Counted from the stretch's first letter, positions 17,895-27,274 are shown. The stretch: 64,000 bases of DNA from Flavobacteriaceae bacterium (GCA_028279515.1 JANQNQ010000001.1:310001-374000), one strand, 5' to 3'. Program-made: numbers and translations. Notes: generated by a model not told the origin, from the letters alone.

Positions 17895-18962
17895 TTATAG
17901 GGTATTTACGTTGTTTAGGTCTTCGAAGGCCTGCTTTAAGCGTGTCTTAAAAGTGCCTTCTCCAATACGAAGCCACTTTCTTGGGTCATAATATTTCTTG
18001 TTTGGTTGATCGTCTCCGTCAGGGTTTCCGATCTGTGATCCAAGATAGGCTTCTTTTTCTTTCATATAATCTCTGATCCCTGTCATAAATGCATACTGAA
18101 GGTCGGTGTCGATATTCATCTTGATCGTACCATAACCGATGGCTTCTCTGATTTCTTCAAGGGTTGATCCCGAACCACCGTGAAACACAAAATCAATGGT
18201 GTTGTGTGGTACGTTATATTTTTCTGAGACGTGTTCTTGTGAGTTTTTTAGAATCTTTGGAGTAAGTTTCACGTTCCCTGGTTTGTATACCCCATGAACG
18301 TTTCCAAATGCTGCCGCCACAGTGAATTTGTCACTTACTTTCATTAATTCTTCATACGCGTAGGCCACTTCTTCTGGCTGCGTATACAATTTTGAATCAT
18401 CAACATCGGTATTGTCAACACCATCTTCTTCACCGCCGGTAATACCAAGTTCGATTTCTAAGGTCATGCCCATTTTGCTCATACGAGTTAAATAGTCTTT
18501 ACAGATCTCGATGTTTTCTTCGATTGGTTCTTCTGAAAGATCGATCATGTGCGAGCTGAATAATGGCTTGCCGGTTTCGGCAAAATGTTTTTCGCTAGCA
18601 TCTAGCATACCGTCGATCCAAGGCAATAGTTTTTTTGCACAATGGTCTGTGTGGAGGATAACAGGTACTCCATAAGCCTCGGCCATTAGATGCACATGTT
18701 TAGCTCCAGCTACAGCACCGGCAACAGCAGCCTTTTGATCTTCATTTGAAAGTCCCTTGCCAGCATTGAACTGCGCGCCTCCGTTAGAGAACTGAATGAT
18801 TACAGGAGCATTCAACTCTGCAGCCGTTTCAAGTACGGTGTTAATACTGTTAGATCCGATCACATTGACAGCAGGTAGCGCAAAGGCCTTTGCTTTCGCC
18901 AATTTGAAAATCTCTTGAACTTCGTCCCCAGTAGCTACTCCTGGTTTGATGTTGTGGTTCAT
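17895..18962 (-). CDS. fbaA: Fructose-bisphosphate aldolase class II
   Basis: Length 355 aa from ATG at 18962 (MNHNIKPGVATG), which is the usual flavobacterial start and length. A longer frame begins with TTG at 18998, inside a -7 box, and is rejected. Zinc-binding and catalytic motifs are visible: VILHTDHCAKKLLPW, LEIELGITGGEEDGVDN, FGNVHGVYKPGNVKL, FVFHGGSGSTLEEI and TIKMNIDTDLQYAF. It cleaves fructose 1,6-bisphosphate to glyceraldehyde 3-phosphate and dihydroxyacetone phosphate in glycolysis, and runs in reverse in gluconeogenesis. It precedes accD, with a terminator-like hairpin between. Confidence 0.98.
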   Translation of the reverse strand: MNHNIKPGVATGDEVQEIFKLAKAKAFALPAVNVIGSNSINTVLETAAELNAPVIIQFSNGGAQFNAGKGLSNEDQKAAVAGAVAGAKHVHLMAEAYGVPVILHTDHCAKKLLPWIDGMLDASEKHFAETGKPLFSSHMIDLSEEPIEENIEICKDYLTRMSKMGMTLEIELGITGGEEDGVDNTDVDDSKLYTQPEEVAYAYEELMKVSDKFTVAAAFGNVHGVYKPGNVKLTPKILKNSQEHVSEKYNVPHNTIDFVFHGGSGSTLEEIREAIGYGTIKMNIDTDLQYAFMTGIRDYMKEKEAYLGSQIGNPDGDDQPNKKYYDPRKWLRIGEGTFKTRLKQAFEDLNNVNTL

Positions 18963-18995
18963 AGTTGTTTGTTTTCTTTGTTTGTTAATAGAGAA

Positions 18996-19003
18996 CAAAA
19001 GTA
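18996..19003 (-). promoter_or_regulatory. -7 box of the fbaA promoter
   Basis: TACTTTTG on the minus strand matches TAnnTTTG, 33 bp upstream of the fbaA ATG. It overlaps the competing TTG codon at 18998, which argues for the start at 18962. Confidence 0.55.
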
Positions 19004-19018
19004 ATAAAATTATATAGC

Positions 19019-21565
19019 TTAAAAAGGGTAATTGATACCAATGTTCAATACGGTATTGGCAAAGTTGTAGTCTTTAAACCAACGATTCCCTGTAGTAAGA
19101 GAGGGATCGTAGGTTTTAAAGCCCATGTCCAACCTAAAGACGAAGAAGTCGAAATCATAGCGCACCCCAAATCCAGTACCCAGAGCAAGTTCTTGTAGGT
19201 CTTTGAACCCTTCAAACTTAGCTGCTGGTGTTTCAACATTGTCAAATACATTCCAAATGTTTCCTGCATCGGCAAAAAAAGCGCCCTTTAAACTTCCGAA
19301 GATATCAAAGCGATATTCAAGATTGAGTGCCAGCTTAAAGTTGGCTTCATTAAATTCATTGGTCGAAACGCTGCTTCCTGGACCTAGTTTATAGGCTTGC
19401 CATGCGCGATTGTCATTCGCTCCTCCTGAAAAGTAACTTCGAGAGAACGGAATGTTGTCTGAGTTTCCATAGGGAATTGCCAATCCGATAAAACTTCTAA
19501 AGGCTAGCACGTCGTTTTTAGAAAGTGACCAGTGTTTGATGTAATCGAGCTCGGTTTTGACGTACTGAGAATATTCTACTTCGAATATCTCGAATTTGTC
19601 ATTGGCGTTGCGTTCTAAGCCAAAGGCGTTCGAAATCGTCGATAAAACGTTACCCGCGAGTTCTATTTTGGTCCTGAATTGAGAAAAGCTGTTGTCTAGC
19701 AAATTCTCCTTGTTGTTTCTCGTATAAGTGAAATTGGAAGCAAATATGAGGTTGTTGTCTGTTAATCGCGTTTTTCGTTCGTCAATGGCATTGGCTTGTT
19801 GTGCCTGCTGTGAGCTTAATCCCAATGGATTTCCAGCTTGGATGGCCTGCGCTAAAAAACTGTTGGCCTGATCCGGAATCGCTAACGTTTCAGTAGAGCC
19901 AATGAAACCTACATCACGTGCAATACCGTTGAGGTCCTGAAAAGAGTTGCGATATACATTGAAGTAATTCTCTGTGTTCTTATTGTTCACGAACTCAATG
20001 TTCATGAGCTCAAAGGCATTCTTCTTAAATTTCGACGGACTCCAATTGTACCGAAGTACCGTGGTGAAATTCTGCTTGTCCAACCCAATATTTTCCTGAA
20101 TACTGGTACCAACCGTAATATTGGTGTTGGGTGACATGTATTTTGGAACGATCTTCTCAGTATTGAAAGGCAAAAATATTCTTGGAAAGTTCAGTTTAAT
20201 ATCGCCGCCAATCTCAGATATATTGAAGAATCGATCGTCCGATTCTGCCAGATCGTTGGCAGACCCCAGCGTTCCGCGTAAAGAAACTTCTAGTGTCTCT
20301 GCACCTCTAAATATGTTTCGACTGATCAGAGAAACTCCGCCAGACACCCCAAAATCTTGAATGTTTGAATGTGAAAGGTCTAAGTCAAATCCCAATGAAA
20401 ATCGTTTCCGTGGGGTCAACACAATATTAGCGATAAGATCGGTTTGCGTACTATCGGCATATTGATATTGAATGTTCGGGTACTTGAAATTTCGCAGGTC
20501 ACTAAAATGCTTATAGGTCAAGAGACGGTCCGAATCTCTATAAATGTCCCCCGGTGTAATGAAGACCGCATTGGTCAAAGCTTTTGGTCTAAATCGAAGT
20601 TTCTCTTTGGAATAGATAGAATAACCATTATAGGTAGTGCTATCTATATAGGGTTCGTTCTGACTAGAAAAAGTCTTATCAGTATAAATATTTACTTTGG
20701 AAACTTTATGGACCCGGTAGGGGATTTCAATCACAGAATCTGGTGTTCTACGTTGAAGATTTCTAATATTAAGTGTCACAGGCATTTTGTAATCACCACT
20801 TATGGTATCCCATGCCACCGTAAATCCGATAGAGCTTTGTTGAAATGTGTAAACTCCCGAATTTCTAAAAATACCTGTCAGTCGACTTTGTTCGGCTTCG
20901 AAATCTTTAGTTTTAAACTGTTGCCCTTCCTTTACAAAGGAGTTGTCACGGTGCAAATTATAAAGCGAATCCAAAGCCTTGGATGCGATATCGGTATCGA
21001 GACTGTCTACAAAATACGGATTGCCCGTTTTGACGTAATAGTTGATATTGGCCCTTCTTTCTTGTTTGGTCGGAATGACCTCAAAGGAAGATCGTGCATT
21101 AAAGTACCCTTCATTAAAATAGTAAGCACGTAGCCTTGTCGTGGTCTTCTTTGCTTTTGAATCATCAATAATGACCGGCGCCTCTCCATTTTCGATCAGC
21201 AATTTGTTTATGCCCGAAACGATGAACGATTCTCCCAAACGTTTCACTTGTTTTTTAGAGAGGAAACGATTCAGTCGTTCGCGTCTTTTTTCCTTTCTAT
21301 CCAACCATGCGGTGTAGGTTGAGTCAGACTTTAGGTTGGCCAGATTGTATAAGTTGAGGCGAAACGGATACCCTAGTATAGTAGTGTTAGGTTGCTGAAT
21401 GATCTGACTTTCGACATCTTCGTTATTGATCTTCTTGTCGTTTACGTAGATCGCATTCTTTTTAAGGAGATATTCATTGTCTTGAACCCTTTTGATGGTA
21501 TTGCACGAGCTAAGTAGCACAACAGTTACAATAAATAGTAATATTTTTGTGAGCGTAGTTCTCAA
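19019..21565 (-). CDS. tamL: Outer-membrane TamA/BamA-like lipoprotein TamL
   Basis: Length 848 aa. Lipobox LLSSC gives Cys21; the mature protein starts CNTIKRVQDNEYLLKKN, the typical opening of the Bacteroidota TamL family. POTRA-like segments fill about 30-330 (for example YFNEGYFNARSSFEVIPTK). The C-terminal half is an Omp85 16-strand barrel (GDIKLNFPRIFLPF; then RSYFSGGANDNRAWQAYKLG; final NTVLNIGINYPF). It probably works with a TamB-like protein in outer-membrane biogenesis. The start codon is TTG: an in-frame stop lies just upstream and no ATG precedes the lipobox. The promoter overlaps the divergent methyltransferase gene. No TamB gene is present in the window. Confidence 0.92.
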   Translation of the reverse strand: MRTTLTKILLFIVTVVLLSSCNTIKRVQDNEYLLKKNAIYVNDKKINNEDVESQIIQQPNTTILGYPFRLNLYNLANLKSDSTYTAWLDRKEKRRERLNRFLSKKQVKRLGESFIVSGINKLLIENGEAPVIIDDSKAKKTTTRLRAYYFNEGYFNARSSFEVIPTKQERRANINYYVKTGNPYFVDSLDTDIASKALDSLYNLHRDNSFVKEGQQFKTKDFEAEQSRLTGIFRNSGVYTFQQSSIGFTVAWDTISGDYKMPVTLNIRNLQRRTPDSVIEIPYRVHKVSKVNIYTDKTFSSQNEPYIDSTTYNGYSIYSKEKLRFRPKALTNAVFITPGDIYRDSDRLLTYKHFSDLRNFKYPNIQYQYADSTQTDLIANIVLTPRKRFSLGFDLDLSHSNIQDFGVSGGVSLISRNIFRGAETLEVSLRGTLGSANDLAESDDRFFNISEIGGDIKLNFPRIFLPFNTEKIVPKYMSPNTNITVGTSIQENIGLDKQNFTTVLRYNWSPSKFKKNAFELMNIEFVNNKNTENYFNVYRNSFQDLNGIARDVGFIGSTETLAIPDQANSFLAQAIQAGNPLGLSSQQAQQANAIDERKTRLTDNNLIFASNFTYTRNNKENLLDNSFSQFRTKIELAGNVLSTISNAFGLERNANDKFEIFEVEYSQYVKTELDYIKHWSLSKNDVLAFRSFIGLAIPYGNSDNIPFSRSYFSGGANDNRAWQAYKLGPGSSVSTNEFNEANFKLALNLEYRFDIFGSLKGAFFADAGNIWNVFDNVETPAAKFEGFKDLQELALGTGFGVRYDFDFFVFRLDMGFKTYDPSLTTGNRWFKDYNFANTVLNIGINYPF

Positions 21566-21585
21566 TCGAGTTCAATTATTAGGTC

Positions 21586-21593
21586 CAAAAATA
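21586..21593 (-). promoter_or_regulatory. -7 box of the tamL promoter
   Basis: TATTTTTG on the minus strand. A -33 TTTG lies at 21612-21615 with an 18-bp spacer, inside the first codons of the divergent methyltransferase gene. The expected transcript would begin only some 15 nt before the TTG start at 21565. Confidence 0.65.
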
Positions 21594-21603
21594 CATTATT
21601 TGG

Positions 21604-22326
21604 GTGGTAAGCAAAAGTGAATTAAAAATTATAACGAGTTTACAGCAAAAAAAGTACCGAACTAAGCACGGGCTTTTTGTTGCTGAAGGTTTTAAGGTGG
21701 TTGACGAGCTTCTTCAATCAGACCTCGTCTTGCGAAAATTATATACGATGCAGGATGATTTCTCGGATGTTTCCGAAGAAAAAAAACAACACATCACTGA
21801 AGCCGAACTGAAGAAGATGAGTTTTTTGAAAACACCAAATAAGTGTTTGGCCCTTTTCGAAATACCCGATTCGTCATCCATCGATGACAATGGATTGGTA
21901 GTCGCTTTAGATGACATACGCGATCCGGGTAACCTAGGGACGATCATTCGATTGTGTGATTGGTTTGGGATCGCACAACTTGTGTGTTCAAAGGAAACGG
22001 TTGATTGCTTCAATCCAAAAGTGGTACAAGCTTCAATGGGGTCGATCACTCGAGTAAAGATTTCTTATCAAGATCTTGAAGATTTCTTGAAAGCTTCAGA
22101 CTTACCGATCTACGGAGCTTTTATGGACGGGGTCAATGTGTACCAAAGCAGCTTGCCAGAGCAGGCCATTCTTGTGATGGGCAATGAGGCCAACGGAATA
22201 GCCCAAACAACAGAACAACTCATACAAGAGCGTATTAGCATTCCGCGATTTGGAAAACTAAAGCAAACAGAAAGCTTGAACGTAGCGACTGCTACGGCCA
22301 TTTTGCTCAGCGAATTTAGACGTTAA
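21604..22326 (+). CDS. SpoU/TrmH-family RNA 2'-O-methyltransferase
   Basis: Length 240 aa. An N-terminal substrate-binding part (KIITSLQQKKYRTKHGLFVA then EGFKVVDELL) precedes a SPOUT domain with motif 1 LDDIRDPGNLGTIIRLCDWF, motif 2 ILVMGNEANGIA and motif 3 IPRFGKLKQTESLNVATATA. It methylates a ribose 2'-OH in rRNA or tRNA using SAM; the target is not predictable from sequence (RlmB-like 23S rRNA is the common case). The start is GTG at 21604; no ATG is available before the conserved part. Divergent from tamL by 38 bp, and convergent with porT with a single base between stop codons. Confidence 0.93.
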   Translation: MVSKSELKIITSLQQKKYRTKHGLFVAEGFKVVDELLQSDLVLRKLYTMQDDFSDVSEEKKQHITEAELKKMSFLKTPNKCLALFEIPDSSSIDDNGLVVALDDIRDPGNLGTIIRLCDWFGIAQLVCSKETVDCFNPKVVQASMGSITRVKISYQDLEDFLKASDLPIYGAFMDGVNVYQSSLPEQAILVMGNEANGIAQTTEQLIQERISIPRFGKLKQTESLNVATATAILLSEFRR

Positions 22327-22327
22327 A

Positions 22328-23047
22328 TTATTCGAAAGTAAAATTGATGAATACCCCGCGCGATTGCATTTTTGCGATGTTGCTCGTCCATGGACTATTT
22401 GGGTCCACATCTGGCATCAACTCATCACTCAACGCGAATACCCCGCGAATCGAAGGTGTAAACTTGAAGTAGAACAGGTAAAGGTCAATTCCAAAACCTA
22501 ATTCATAGTAATAGGTGTTACGCTTCATTCTGAAAGTACCGTTCGAATTGTCATCTGGATTTTTTTCGTTGCTAGACAAATTCAAAGAAGTAGAGAGTCC
22601 GGCCACTATAAAAGGCTTGATGTTGTCCAAACGTTTAGTGCTGATCTTTAACAAAAGAGGCACATGAATATAAGTTGATTTCACTTCCCTTAAGCGATCA
22701 CCTGGGCTATCAAAAGCCGCATTGTCTGGAAACCCAAGATCTCTTTTCGTAAAATACAACCCTGGTTCAAGGCGCAAATCGAAATGGTCATTAAGACGCA
22801 ACTCACCGACAAGCCCAACATTAAAACCTACAGACTTGGCAACTTGAATGTCTCCTTGATTTTCTCTGTAATCAAACTTGAAATCATATTGATTGAAGCC
22901 TAGGTAATATCCCCAGCTAAACAATGCCTTGTCCATATTTTCTCGATTGATAATAGGGTCTTTTCCCTTGCTACCAAATAATCGAAATTGAGACGAAGCT
23001 GTCTGACTAAAAATGATCAGTAAAAAAAGTAGGATCGCTTTTTTCAT
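22328..23047 (-). CDS. porT: Type IX secretion/gliding protein PorT (SprT)
   Basis: Length 239 aa from ATG at 23047 (MKKAILLFLLIIFSQTASSQ, a good signal peptide). A longer frame overlapping ubiE is rejected. The mature protein is an outer-membrane barrel: WGYYLGFNQYDFKFDYREN, VGFNVGLVGELRLNDHFDLR, LEPGLYFTKRDLGFP, STYIHVPLLLKISTKR, YYYELGFGIDLYLFYFKFTP, IRGVFALSDELMPD. This matches the PorT family, needed for T9SS secretion and, in gliding species, motility. It lies 10 bp after ubiE, an arrangement I recall from other Flavobacteriaceae, and is probably in the same operon. Confidence 0.93.
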   Translation of the reverse strand: MKKAILLFLLIIFSQTASSQFRLFGSKGKDPIINRENMDKALFSWGYYLGFNQYDFKFDYRENQGDIQVAKSVGFNVGLVGELRLNDHFDLRLEPGLYFTKRDLGFPDNAAFDSPGDRLREVKSTYIHVPLLLKISTKRLDNIKPFIVAGLSTSLNLSSNEKNPDDNSNGTFRMKRNTYYYELGFGIDLYLFYFKFTPSIRGVFALSDELMPDVDPNSPWTSNIAKMQSRGVFINFTFE

Positions 23048-23057
23048 TCCTATACGT

Positions 23058-23789
23058 TTATGCTTTTTGAGAGATATAAATTGAGGCCACACCAAAAGTT
23101 TGAGGCTTATCTTCAACATCTATAAACCCAATTTTTCTTAAAATATTGTTGAGACGTTCTCCAAACGGAAAAGCTGCAGCAGATTCTGACAGATATGCAT
23201 AAGCACTATTATCTTTAGAGAACATCTTTCCGATGGTGGGCATTATCTTTTTGGTGTATACGTTGTAAAACTGTTTGAACGGGGTTTTTGTGGGTACAGA
23301 AGTTTCTAAAATCACAAATACACCCTTTGGTTTCAATACACGATAGATCTCTGAAAGTCCTTTTTCTAAGTTTTCAAAGTTTCTAACACCGAAGGCAACT
23401 GTGATCGCATCAAAACTGGCATCCTCAAACGGAAGCTGCTCACTATCACCCAACACCATTTCGATGGTATTGTTGAGGTTTTTCTTCGCAACTTTCTGTT
23501 TTCCGATATCTAACATACCCGGAGAAATGTCTAACCCAACAATCTTTTCGGCTCCAGTATCACTGAGATTGATTGCAAGATCACCTGTTCCGGTAGCGAT
23601 GTCCAAAATAGAATTGGGTTGATGCTTTTTCACAATAGAAACCACCTTTTTTCTCCATTTAACATCGATACCAAAAGAGATGACGCGATTTAGACTGTCA
23701 TAATTGTCAGAGATCGTGTCAAACATCTTGGTAACCTGCTCCTTCTTTCCATCTCCAGAATTCTTATACGGAGTTACATTTTGTGGCAT
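23058..23789 (-). CDS. ubiE: Demethylmenaquinone/ubiquinone methyltransferase
   Basis: Length 243 aa from ATG at 23789 (MPQNVTPYKNSGDGKKEQV). A longer frame starts with TTG at 23807 within the -7 box and is rejected. Motifs: TKMFDTISDNYDSLNRVISF near the start, SAM-binding SILDIATGTGDLAI, GLDISPGMLDIGKQKV, and DAITVAFGVRNFENLEKGL, all family signatures. It methylates demethylmenaquinone to menaquinone (MenG activity), the respiratory quinone of Bacteroidota and a likely acceptor for the Na+-NQR encoded in this window. Followed by porT after 10 bp. Confidence 0.97.
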   Translation of the reverse strand: MPQNVTPYKNSGDGKKEQVTKMFDTISDNYDSLNRVISFGIDVKWRKKVVSIVKKHQPNSILDIATGTGDLAINLSDTGAEKIVGLDISPGMLDIGKQKVAKKNLNNTIEMVLGDSEQLPFEDASFDAITVAFGVRNFENLEKGLSEIYRVLKPKGVFVILETSVPTKTPFKQFYNVYTKKIMPTIGKMFSKDNSAYAYLSESAAAFPFGERLNNILRKIGFIDVEDKPQTFGVASIYISQKA

Positions 23790-23804
23790 GCAAACAAATT
23801 TTGG

Positions 23805-23812
23805 CAAATATA
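23805..23812 (-). promoter_or_regulatory. -7 box of the ubiE-porT promoter
   Basis: TATATTTG on the minus strand, 15 bp upstream of the ubiE ATG. The short distance implies a very short leader. Confidence 0.55.
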
Positions 23813-23894
23813 CTATTAATGTATCTTCTTTCGAGAAATTGAGTTAAAATAACTCTTGGGTGAGGTAATCAAGAAATACAAAAGGTTTTTGGTG

Positions 23895-23902
23895 TATATT
23901 TG
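23895..23902 (+). promoter_or_regulatory. -7 box of the trkA-trkH promoter
   Basis: TATATTTG ends 25 bp before the trkA ATG. No convincing -33 TTG is at the normal distance. Confidence 0.55.
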
Positions 23903-23927
23903 CATTACTTTTTCAATACCAGATTAA

Positions 23928-25277
23928 ATGAAGATTATAATTGCTGGAGCAGGTGAGGTCGGATTTCACCTAGCCAAGCTACTTTCTTTCGAATCTCAAG
24001 ATATTACTTTAATAGATACCGACAAAGATAGCCTAGCCTATGCCGAGGCCCATTTGGACATTCGTGTCCTAAGAGGCGATGCAACCTCTATATCCATGTT
24101 AAAAGAGGCCCGAGTCAACAGCTCAGACCTTATGATATCTGTTACCGCATCAGAGACTACGAATATTACGGTATGCGTACTTGCCAAGCAATTAGGATGC
24201 GAACGTACGATTGCCAGAATATCAAACACCGAATTTATTGATAACAAAGAATTGGTTCGGTTTGAAGACTTTGGAATCGACGAGCTGATCTCACCAGAAG
24301 AGTTGGCAGCTGCAGAAATTCGTTTGTTGTTGGATCAGTCAGCTTTTAGCGATAGCTACGAGTTTGAAGAAGGTGCCTTGACCATGGTCGGTACCCGATT
24401 ACAGAAAACAGCGCCATTTGTTGGGAAGTCGGTAAAAGAGGCAGCCAGCATTTTCCCTGAGCTGCACTTTGTACCTATTGCTATCCAACGAGCTGGGACA
24501 CAATTCACGTTGATTCCGAGAGGAGATACACAGTTTAAAGACCGTGACCTTGTCTATTTCATCACATCGAAAGAAGGTGTAGATGAATTATACAAATTAA
24601 CAGGAAAGGTCAAAGAGGCGATTAAGAATGTGATGATACTTGGGGCCAGTAAGATTGGTTACAAAACCGCTCGCGATCTGTGTACTGATAAGTTCAATGT
24701 TAAGTTGATCGAAAAGGACAAGGACAAAGCGTTCGATATGGCCGATCAACTGCCCAACGCCCTCGTGATCAATGGAGATGGTCGTAATGTCGAATTGCTC
24801 GAAGAAGAAGATATTTCAGAGATGGATGCCTTTATCTCAGTGACGGGTAATTCTGAAACCAACATCATGTCATGCCTTGTGGCCAAATCTAAAAGCGTCA
24901 AAAAGGCGATTGCCTTGGTAGAGAACATGGATTATTTTCAACTGTCTCACTCCATTGGTATCGACACTTTGATCAACAAGAAACTGTTGGCGGCCAATAA
25001 TATTTTTAGATACATACGCCGAGGTGAGGTGGTAGACCTTACCAAGCTCAATAACGTCAATGCCGAAATCCTTGAGTTTATAGTGAAGCCGTCATCAAAA
25101 GTGACAGGCAAGACCATTCGCGACCTAGAATTTCCGAGGTCTGCGATCATTGGAGGCGTTATTCGGGATGGAGAAGGTATGATCGCCTTAGGTGATTTTG
25201 AGATCATTGCAGGTGACAGAGTAGTAGTATGCTGCTTACCACAGTCAATTAGTCGCGTCGAAAAATTATTCTTCTAA
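23928..25277 (+). CDS. trkA: Trk system potassium uptake protein TrkA
   Basis: Length 449 aa, the usual size. It has two RCK units: first nucleotide-binding motif MKIIIAGAGEVGFHLAKLLS with TLIDTDKDSL; second NVMILGASKIGYKTARDL with KLIEKDKDKAFDMADQLPN; each is followed by a regulatory C-terminal part. TrkA is the cytoplasmic NAD(H)/nucleotide-binding subunit that gates the TrkH K+ channel. trkH starts 12 bp downstream, so the pair is an operon. Confidence 0.97.
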   Translation: MKIIIAGAGEVGFHLAKLLSFESQDITLIDTDKDSLAYAEAHLDIRVLRGDATSISMLKEARVNSSDLMISVTASETTNITVCVLAKQLGCERTIARISNTEFIDNKELVRFEDFGIDELISPEELAAAEIRLLLDQSAFSDSYEFEEGALTMVGTRLQKTAPFVGKSVKEAASIFPELHFVPIAIQRAGTQFTLIPRGDTQFKDRDLVYFITSKEGVDELYKLTGKVKEAIKNVMILGASKIGYKTARDLCTDKFNVKLIEKDKDKAFDMADQLPNALVINGDGRNVELLEEEDISEMDAFISVTGNSETNIMSCLVAKSKSVKKAIALVENMDYFQLSHSIGIDTLINKKLLAANNIFRYIRRGEVVDLTKLNNVNAEILEFIVKPSSKVTGKTIRDLEFPRSAIIGGVIRDGEGMIALGDFEIIAGDRVVVCCLPQSISRVEKLFF

Positions 25278-25289
25278 TCGAAGCGTGGC

Positions 25290-26786
25290 ATGAAAAGACT
25301 CAACTATAAGATCATCTTTCACTTAATGGGGCTGCTGTTGTTATTCAACGGAGGCTTTATGTTGTTATCGGCTTTGGTAAGTGTATTGTACAAAGATGGC
25401 GTTACCTTTTCGATAACCTTGGCAGGTTTGGTGACGTTGTTTGCAGGTACAGCTCTTATGTACACAACCAAGGGACACCGCAAAGAGATCAACAAGAGAG
25501 AGGGTTACATTATTGTGACCTTTGGATGGATTTTCATGTCCTTGTCTGGCACCTTACCATATATGTTTACAGGTGCCATCGATAGTTTTACGAATGCTTT
25601 TTTTGAGACGATGTCGGGTTATACGACTACGGGGTCTTCCATCTTAAATGATATTGAGATCATTCCAAAAGGAGTATTGTTCTGGCGCAGCACGACACAC
25701 TGGATAGGAGGGATGGGGATCATCGTTTTGGCCATTGCCATACTGCCGTTGTTGGGAATTGGAGGAATGCAGCTCTTTGCGGCAGAAGCTCCCGGCCCAA
25801 GTGCTGATAAATTGCACCCTAGGATTACGGATACAGCAAAGAGATTGTGGTTGATCTATTTCGGGTATACGGTGCTTGAGACCATTTTGTTGAAGGTAGC
25901 CGGAATGAACTTCTTTGATGCAATAAATCACGCAATGTGTACCTTGTCTACTGGCGGTTTCTCAACAAAAAATGCAAGTGTTGCTTATTGGAATGACCAG
26001 CCGATCATTCAATATATCATAATCGTCTTTATGTTCTTGGCAGGGAGTAACTTTGTCTTAAGTTACTTTGCGTTTAAAGGACGTGTGCAGAAGATATTAA
26101 AGGACGAAGAATTTAGAACCTATAGTTTGTTCATCATTATTTTTGCGATGATTACTGCTTTGGTCATCTATTTTCAAGCGGATCTCTCAGCATCTAGCAT
26201 TGTGCACCCAGAAGTATGGGGAGGTGCAGAAAGTTCTATCAGGCATGGGTTATTCCAAGTTATTGCGGTAGTGACCACGACAGGTTTTGTAACGGCAGAC
26301 TTTACAGCGTGGACCCCCTTTATGACCGTTTTCTTTTTCGGGCTCATGTTTCTAGGAGGTTCAGCAGGTTCAACGGCTGGAGGTGTTAAAGTGGTTCGTC
26401 ATATGCTGATGATTAAAAATGGATTGTTAGAATTCAAGCGAACACTTCATCCCAATGCGATTATTCCCGTTAGGTATAATAGAAAAACGGTTACTGAACA
26501 TATTGTATATAATATTCTTGGTTTCTTCATTTTATATATGTTGGCGTTCATTATTGGAGCTCTTGTGTTGAGCTTTATGGGACTCGACTTTCAGACTGCT
26601 GTTGGAGGTGCCGCTTCTTCCCTTGGAAACGTTGGGCCTGCATTAGGAAGCCTAAGTCCGACTGACAATTTTAGTGCATTACCTGCAGCCGGAAAGTGGT
26701 GGTGCTGCTTTTTGATGTTGATCGGACGTCTAGAATTGTTTACCGTGTTGATTTTGCTAACTCCTTTCTTTTGGCGAAATAGGTAA
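25290..26786 (+). CDS. trkH: Trk system potassium uptake protein TrkH
   Basis: Length 498 aa. A polytopic membrane protein of the SKT superfamily with four selectivity-filter pore loops (MSGYTTTGSSILNDI; ALCTLSTGGF-like segment MCTLSTGGFSTKNA; VVTTTGFVTADFTAW; SSLGNVGPALGSLSP) and the SGGSAGSTAGGVK-type segment MFLGGSAGSTAGGVKVVRHM. It imports K+, driven by ion gradients and gated by TrkA. Ends in FWRNR at 26786. Confidence 0.97.
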   Translation: MKRLNYKIIFHLMGLLLLFNGGFMLLSALVSVLYKDGVTFSITLAGLVTLFAGTALMYTTKGHRKEINKREGYIIVTFGWIFMSLSGTLPYMFTGAIDSFTNAFFETMSGYTTTGSSILNDIEIIPKGVLFWRSTTHWIGGMGIIVLAIAILPLLGIGGMQLFAAEAPGPSADKLHPRITDTAKRLWLIYFGYTVLETILLKVAGMNFFDAINHAMCTLSTGGFSTKNASVAYWNDQPIIQYIIIVFMFLAGSNFVLSYFAFKGRVQKILKDEEFRTYSLFIIIFAMITALVIYFQADLSASSIVHPEVWGGAESSIRHGLFQVIAVVTTTGFVTADFTAWTPFMTVFFFGLMFLGGSAGSTAGGVKVVRHMLMIKNGLLEFKRTLHPNAIIPVRYNRKTVTEHIVYNILGFFILYMLAFIIGALVLSFMGLDFQTAVGGAASSLGNVGPALGSLSPTDNFSALPAAGKWWCCFLMLIGRLELFTVLILLTPFFWRNR

Positions 26787-26900
26787 GAAAAATCCTCTCT
26801 TTGTCACCATTTATAGTGAGATGAAAATTACCTACATAAGCGATTGACAAGCATTGTTTTTTGTTGGAATTTTACAGCATACTTATTTCATCAGATCATT

Positions 26901-27188
26901 ATGTTCAGTTATTCGAAATCTTCAGAGTTCTTGTGGTTGTTCTTGGTACTAGTGCTTACGACTTTAGTGTTTTTTCTTCTAAATATTGGTGCTGGGACCG
27001 AACTGTCAAAAGAAGTCTTTGGGCTGAAACTGCCCATTAGCATGATCATTTTTTATGCATTGAATACGTTTGTGTTTTTTGGTGTCAAAGAATTCTTTAG
27101 AAAATACACCGAAAAGCTTCCCAATATTATCATTGTCGTAAGCGGAATGCTTGTGGTAATGTCAATCGTTTTTTTAAATTTAAGTTAA
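26901..27188 (+). CDS. Small membrane protein of unknown function
   Basis: Length 95 aa from ATG at 26901 (MFSYSKSSEFLWLF). An upstream TTG at 26844 gives a longer frame whose extra residues look non-coding. Three membrane helices are visible: FLWLFLVLVLTTLVFFLLNI, ISMIIFYALNTFVFFGV and IIIVVSGMLVVMSIVFL. I know of no family. It sits alone between trkH and the aminotransferase, with a strong terminator just downstream. Confidence 0.6.
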   Translation: MFSYSKSSEFLWLFLVLVLTTLVFFLLNIGAGTELSKEVFGLKLPISMIIFYALNTFVFFGVKEFFRKYTEKLPNIIIVVSGMLVVMSIVFLNLS

Positions 27189-27221
27189 GTTAGTTGGTTC
27201 ATGACGTTTGACTGACGTCAT

Positions 27222-27253
27222 AAAAAAAGAGGAGTGAAAACTCCTCTTTTTTT
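27222..27253. terminator. Bidirectional terminator
   Basis: AAAAAAAGAGGAG and CTCCTCTTTTTTT form a 13-bp stem with a 6-nt loop, between the convergent small membrane protein gene and the aminotransferase gene. Confidence 0.92.
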
Positions 27254-27274
27254 ATTTTATATAATTAGCTTGGT

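Noticed and set aside
18963..18998. Longer start of fbaA at TTG 18998
   Set aside because: It overlaps a TACTTTTG promoter box, and the protein from ATG 18962 has the usual length and N-terminus.
23048..23119. Longer start of porT overlapping ubiE
   Set aside because: The extra residues precede a perfect signal peptide that starts at ATG 23047.
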